NCBI GenBank assembly: GCA_900546575.1
Contig: URDM01000008.1
Location: forward strand, 1 to 54,790
Source of the DNA: an uncultured Prevotella sp.
GTDB lineage: Bacteria; Bacteroidota; Bacteroidia; Bacteroidales; Bacteroidaceae
Direction of reading: 5' to 3'
DNA: 54,790 nucleotides
Under the pieces are notes generated by a model, which had not been told where the DNA came from, did no database searches, and worked only from the letters and a program-made list of their open reading frames with translations. Positions 52,643 to 54,790 of this stretch are shown piece by piece. Numbering within the stretch: position 1 is the stretch's first letter; each line of letters begins with the position of its first letter. The translations under genes were made by a program, and so were the position numbers.

Positions 52643-53785
52643 ATGGAAAAAGAAACAAAGGCAATTCATACCCCTTTTCAGAAGCGTGACGCTTATGGCG
52701 CATTATCGTTCCCTGTCTACAATACGGTAGCCTACGAGTTTGACTCGGCACATGCCATGACAGAGGCTTTCGCTGGCCGTGTGCCCGAACCCGACTACTC
52801 GCGCGTGATGAACCCCACCGTAACCTACTTCGAGAACCGCGTCAAGGCTCTCTCCGATGCCGAAAACGTCTTTGCCTTGACCACGGGCATGGCTGCCATA
52901 TTCCACACCCTGCTCGTGTTTGCCGAGGCAGGAAAGACAATCGTCATGTCCAACCACCTCTTCGGCAACACCTTCTCGCTCATAACCACAACCCTGGCAC
53001 GACTGGGCGTAAAAGCACAGATAGCCGATTTCTCCGACCTCGACCTTCTCGACAAGACTATGGCCGACGATGCCTGCCTCATCTTTGCCGAATACATAAC
53101 CAATCCGCAGCTTGAGATGGTAGACATCAAGAAGCTCTCCGAGATAGCCCACAAGCGCAGCCTGCCTCTGATTGTCGACACCACAGCCATTCCCTTTACC
53201 GAGGTCGATGCCCGCGAGCTGGGCATAGATGTAGAGGTGCTGTCAAGCACAAAATACATTAGTGGAGGAGCCACGTCGCTTGGCGGACTGATACTCGACT
53301 ACGGCACATTCCCCGAGGTGAAGAAGCGTATGAGCATGGAGTTCCTTTTCAACATAGGCTCTTACATGACGCCACAGGTGGCATACATGCAGACCATCGG
53401 ACTAGAGACGCTCAAGGTGCGCTATGACAAGCAGGCGCAGAACGCCCTCGACCTTGCACGCCTCTTGTAGCAGGTTCCGCAGGTGAAGCGCGTCAACTAT
53501 CCCGGACTCCAACTCCAGAAGCCTTTCGGTGCTATGTTCACCATCGATCTCGAGACTGAGCAGAAGTGTTACGGTTTCCTCAACAGCCTGCGCCTGATCC
53601 GTAGGGCTACCAATCTGTTTGACAGCAAGTCGTTGGCAATACATCCTTACTCCACGATTTTCGTCAACTTCTCTCCTGAGGAAAAGAAGAAGATGGATGT
53701 GCTCGACACAACCATCCGTCTCTCTATGGGTCTGGAAGATGTCAACGACCTCTATGAGGATATTGTGCAGGCGCTTGGACAGTAA
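52643..53785 (+). pseudogene. PLP-dependent Cys/Met metabolism enzyme, interrupted by amber stop
   Basis: The frame encodes a trans-sulfuration family enzyme (O-acetylhomoserine sulfhydrylase, methionine gamma-lyase or cystathionine lyase type) of about 380 residues. The N-terminal 275 codons include YSRVMNPTVTYFENRVKAL, ALTTGMAAI and the PLP lysine in SSTKYISGG. An in-frame TAG (53468-53470) follows ARLL, and the same frame continues with QVPQVKRVNYPGL to a normal C-terminus (AIHPYSTIF, LSMGLEDVNDL). One C-to-T change in a CAG codon would explain it. TATCTTTG at 52597-52604 is a promoter element. Exact substrate is unknown. Confidence 0.85.
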
Positions 53786-53833
53786 ATGCGGCTGAAGTTC
53801 TTATTTGTAATCTATAAATTCTGAAAAACATTT

Positions 53834-54280
53834 ATGAAATACGATTTTGACAAGATAATCGACCGCTCCGGTTCGGGCGACCTTAAGCACGAGGTGCTCA
53901 AGGCACGTTATGGACGCGACGACCTGATTGCGTTATGGGTGGCTGACATGGATTTCGAGACTCCCTCGTTCATTCTTGATGCCGTAAAGAACCGTCTGCA
54001 GCATCCTATCGTAGGCTATACAGTCGAACCCTCCGAATATTGGCCTACCGTAAGCCGATGGATAGCCGACCATCACGGATGGAACGTCAAGCCGGAATGG
54101 ATGACCTATGTGCCGGGAGTGGTCAAGGGCATAGGCATGGCGATAAATGCCCTGACGCAGCCGGGTGAAAGGATTCTTATACAGACTCCCGTCTACCATC
54201 CCTTCCGCATGACCATAGAAGGCAACTGCCGACAGGTGGTGACCAGTCCGCTCAAGGAGTCGGCCGAAGCGCTGGCTTGA
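53834..54280 (+). pseudogene. Truncated MalY/PatB-type aminotransferase
   Basis: The 148-codon frame matches the N-terminal third of PatB/MalY cystathionine beta-lyases (YDFDKIIDRSGSGDLKHE, LIALWVADMDFETPSFI, VPGVVKGIGMAINALTQPG, QTPVYHPF). It ends at TGA after KESAEALA. Full proteins have about 390 residues with the PLP lysine in the missing part, and nothing downstream in any frame continues the homology. It is probably a remnant cut by the event that left the inverted-repeat element at 54431. Confidence 0.8.
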
Positions 54281-54312
54281 TTCGGTGGACGGTAATGTTG
54301 AGTTGACGGATC

Positions 54313-54417
54313 ATGAACATCGAACGGCTTGCCGAGGTAGTGAAGAACGAAATCCGCATGGCTGCAAGGTGCTGCGCGGACAAGGGCCTCGGAGAGGTGA
54401 AGTGGATGGGCAGGTAA
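54313..54417 (+). CDS. Small open frame of unknown meaning
   Basis: A 34-aa frame beginning MNIERLAEVVKNEIRMAARC and ending GLGEVKWMGR lies just after the truncated malY. Codon use looks genuine and GC content matches genes, unlike the AT-rich sequence that follows. It could be a real small gene or the tail of a deleted one. No family is recognised. Confidence 0.3.
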   Translation: MNIERLAEVVKNEIRMAARCCADKGLGEVKWMGR

Positions 54418-54430
54418 TACCCATGGAGCT

Positions 54431-54587
54431 ATTACAATTACAGTTATTACAGTTATTACAAAAAGGGGGAATATCTTACAATCCCTTCTTAAAGACTTTA
54501 TAACTAATTAATAATCAAATAGTTATATATAGAAGGAGCGAAAATCGCAACCCTTGTAAATAAAACTGTAATAACTGTAATTGTAAT
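54431..54587. repeat. 157-bp element with 24-bp terminal inverted repeats
   Basis: The left end (54431-54454, starting ATTACAATTACAGTTATTAC) and the right end (54564-54587) are perfect inverted repeats of 24 bp, continuing imperfectly inward. Each arm holds a nine-base direct repeat ATTACAGTT. The 109-nt centre is AT-rich and does not code. The layout is that of a MITE or a large hairpin. The remaining sequence to 54771 has only a 15-codon ATG frame at 54650 and the next promoter. Confidence 0.75.
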
Positions 54588-54716
54588 GACAGTCTACGTT
54601 CTACTTCCTCTTAAAGGCTGACAATCAACAACTTAACAAATCCTCAAACATGACAAATATTAAATACAACCTCAGCAAACCCACCCCTCCTGCGTAAGCG
54701 TATCCGCGATGCCGCC

Positions 54717-54747
54717 TTGTCCACTTTTATTCATCATTATACCTTTG
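54717..54747 (+). promoter_or_regulatory. Promoter of the gene at the window end
   Basis: TTG (54717-54719), about 20 nt, then TACCTTTG (54740-54747), a full -7 match. Confidence 0.65.
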
Positions 54748-54771
54748 CCGCCAAATCAAAATCAATAAAAT

Positions 54772-54790
54772 ATGACAGCAGAAGAACGAT
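54772..54790 (+). CDS. Start of a gene cut by the window end
   Basis: ATG followed by five codons (MTAEER) lies 24 nt after a good -7 element. Too little is present to identify it. Confidence 0.4.

Noticed and set aside
54650..54697. A 15-codon frame starting MTNIKYNLSK
   Set aside because: Too short to support; it ends before the next promoter and has no ribosome-binding or homology support.

Overview
The window looks like a chromosomal segment from a gut-type Bacteroidales bacterium, most likely Prevotellaceae (inferred, not proven). The evidence is: promoters of the Bacteroidetes type (TTTG, 19-21 nt, TAnnTTTG) in front of many genes; AT-rich start regions with little Shine-Dalgarno; a ribosomal protein S16 with a long Ala/Lys/Glu tail; carboxynorspermidine decarboxylase; GH92 mannosidase; DUF4301 and DUF4186 proteins; and an EF-G2-type paralogue of elongation factor G.

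Layout. Positions 1-2917 (minus) hold tRNA-Gly, nspC, a Cof-type HAD phosphatase and rpsP. Positions 3084-12019 (minus) form a defence island: a type I restriction-modification locus (hsdM, an IS200/RAYT-type transposase with a cluster of small palindromes, hsdS, rhuM, and an hsdR broken by a stop codon and a frameshift), then a HepT/MntA toxin-antitoxin pair. Positions 12221-19561 (plus) are a leucine operon (leuA, leuC, leuD, a second LeuA-like synthase, leuB, a secreted TPR protein). Its leader encodes an isoleucine-rich peptide followed by mutually exclusive antiterminator and terminator stems. Positions 19736-29695 hold hemW, EF-G2, a GH25 lysozyme-like protein, a zinc-ribbon membrane protein, a phosphohexomutase and a GH92 enzyme. 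Positions 29868-33160 (minus) hold an AspT/YidE-type transporter and proS. Positions 33367-37498 hold an OmpA lipoprotein, a peptidoglycan transglycosylase and a UvrD/PcrA helicase. Positions 37560-49593 hold a LysM glucosaminidase, fabD, an amylase fused to an alanyl-tRNA-editing domain, pdxST, relA, DUF4301, DUF4186, ogt, a flavodoxin fragment and a ZIP transporter. Positions 49728-54790 hold enolase, a CNNM/CorC-like protein, a PLP sulfur-amino-acid enzyme split by an amber codon, a truncated MalY/PatB gene, an inverted-repeat element and the first codons of another gene.

Most coding regions are ordinary housekeeping genes. The unusual signal is between genes: the leu attenuator; a mirror-symmetric set of palindromes beside the RAYT-like transposase; three unrelated arrays that share a 22-23 bp period; four long AT-rich hairpin elements, one built from heptamers; and a 19-bp hairpin in the 5' leader of the CNNM gene. 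Several genes are decaying (hsdR, the PLP enzyme, malY, an EFR1-like flavodoxin), so the hsd locus probably methylates but does not restrict, and two neighbouring sulfur-amino-acid enzymes are probably lost.
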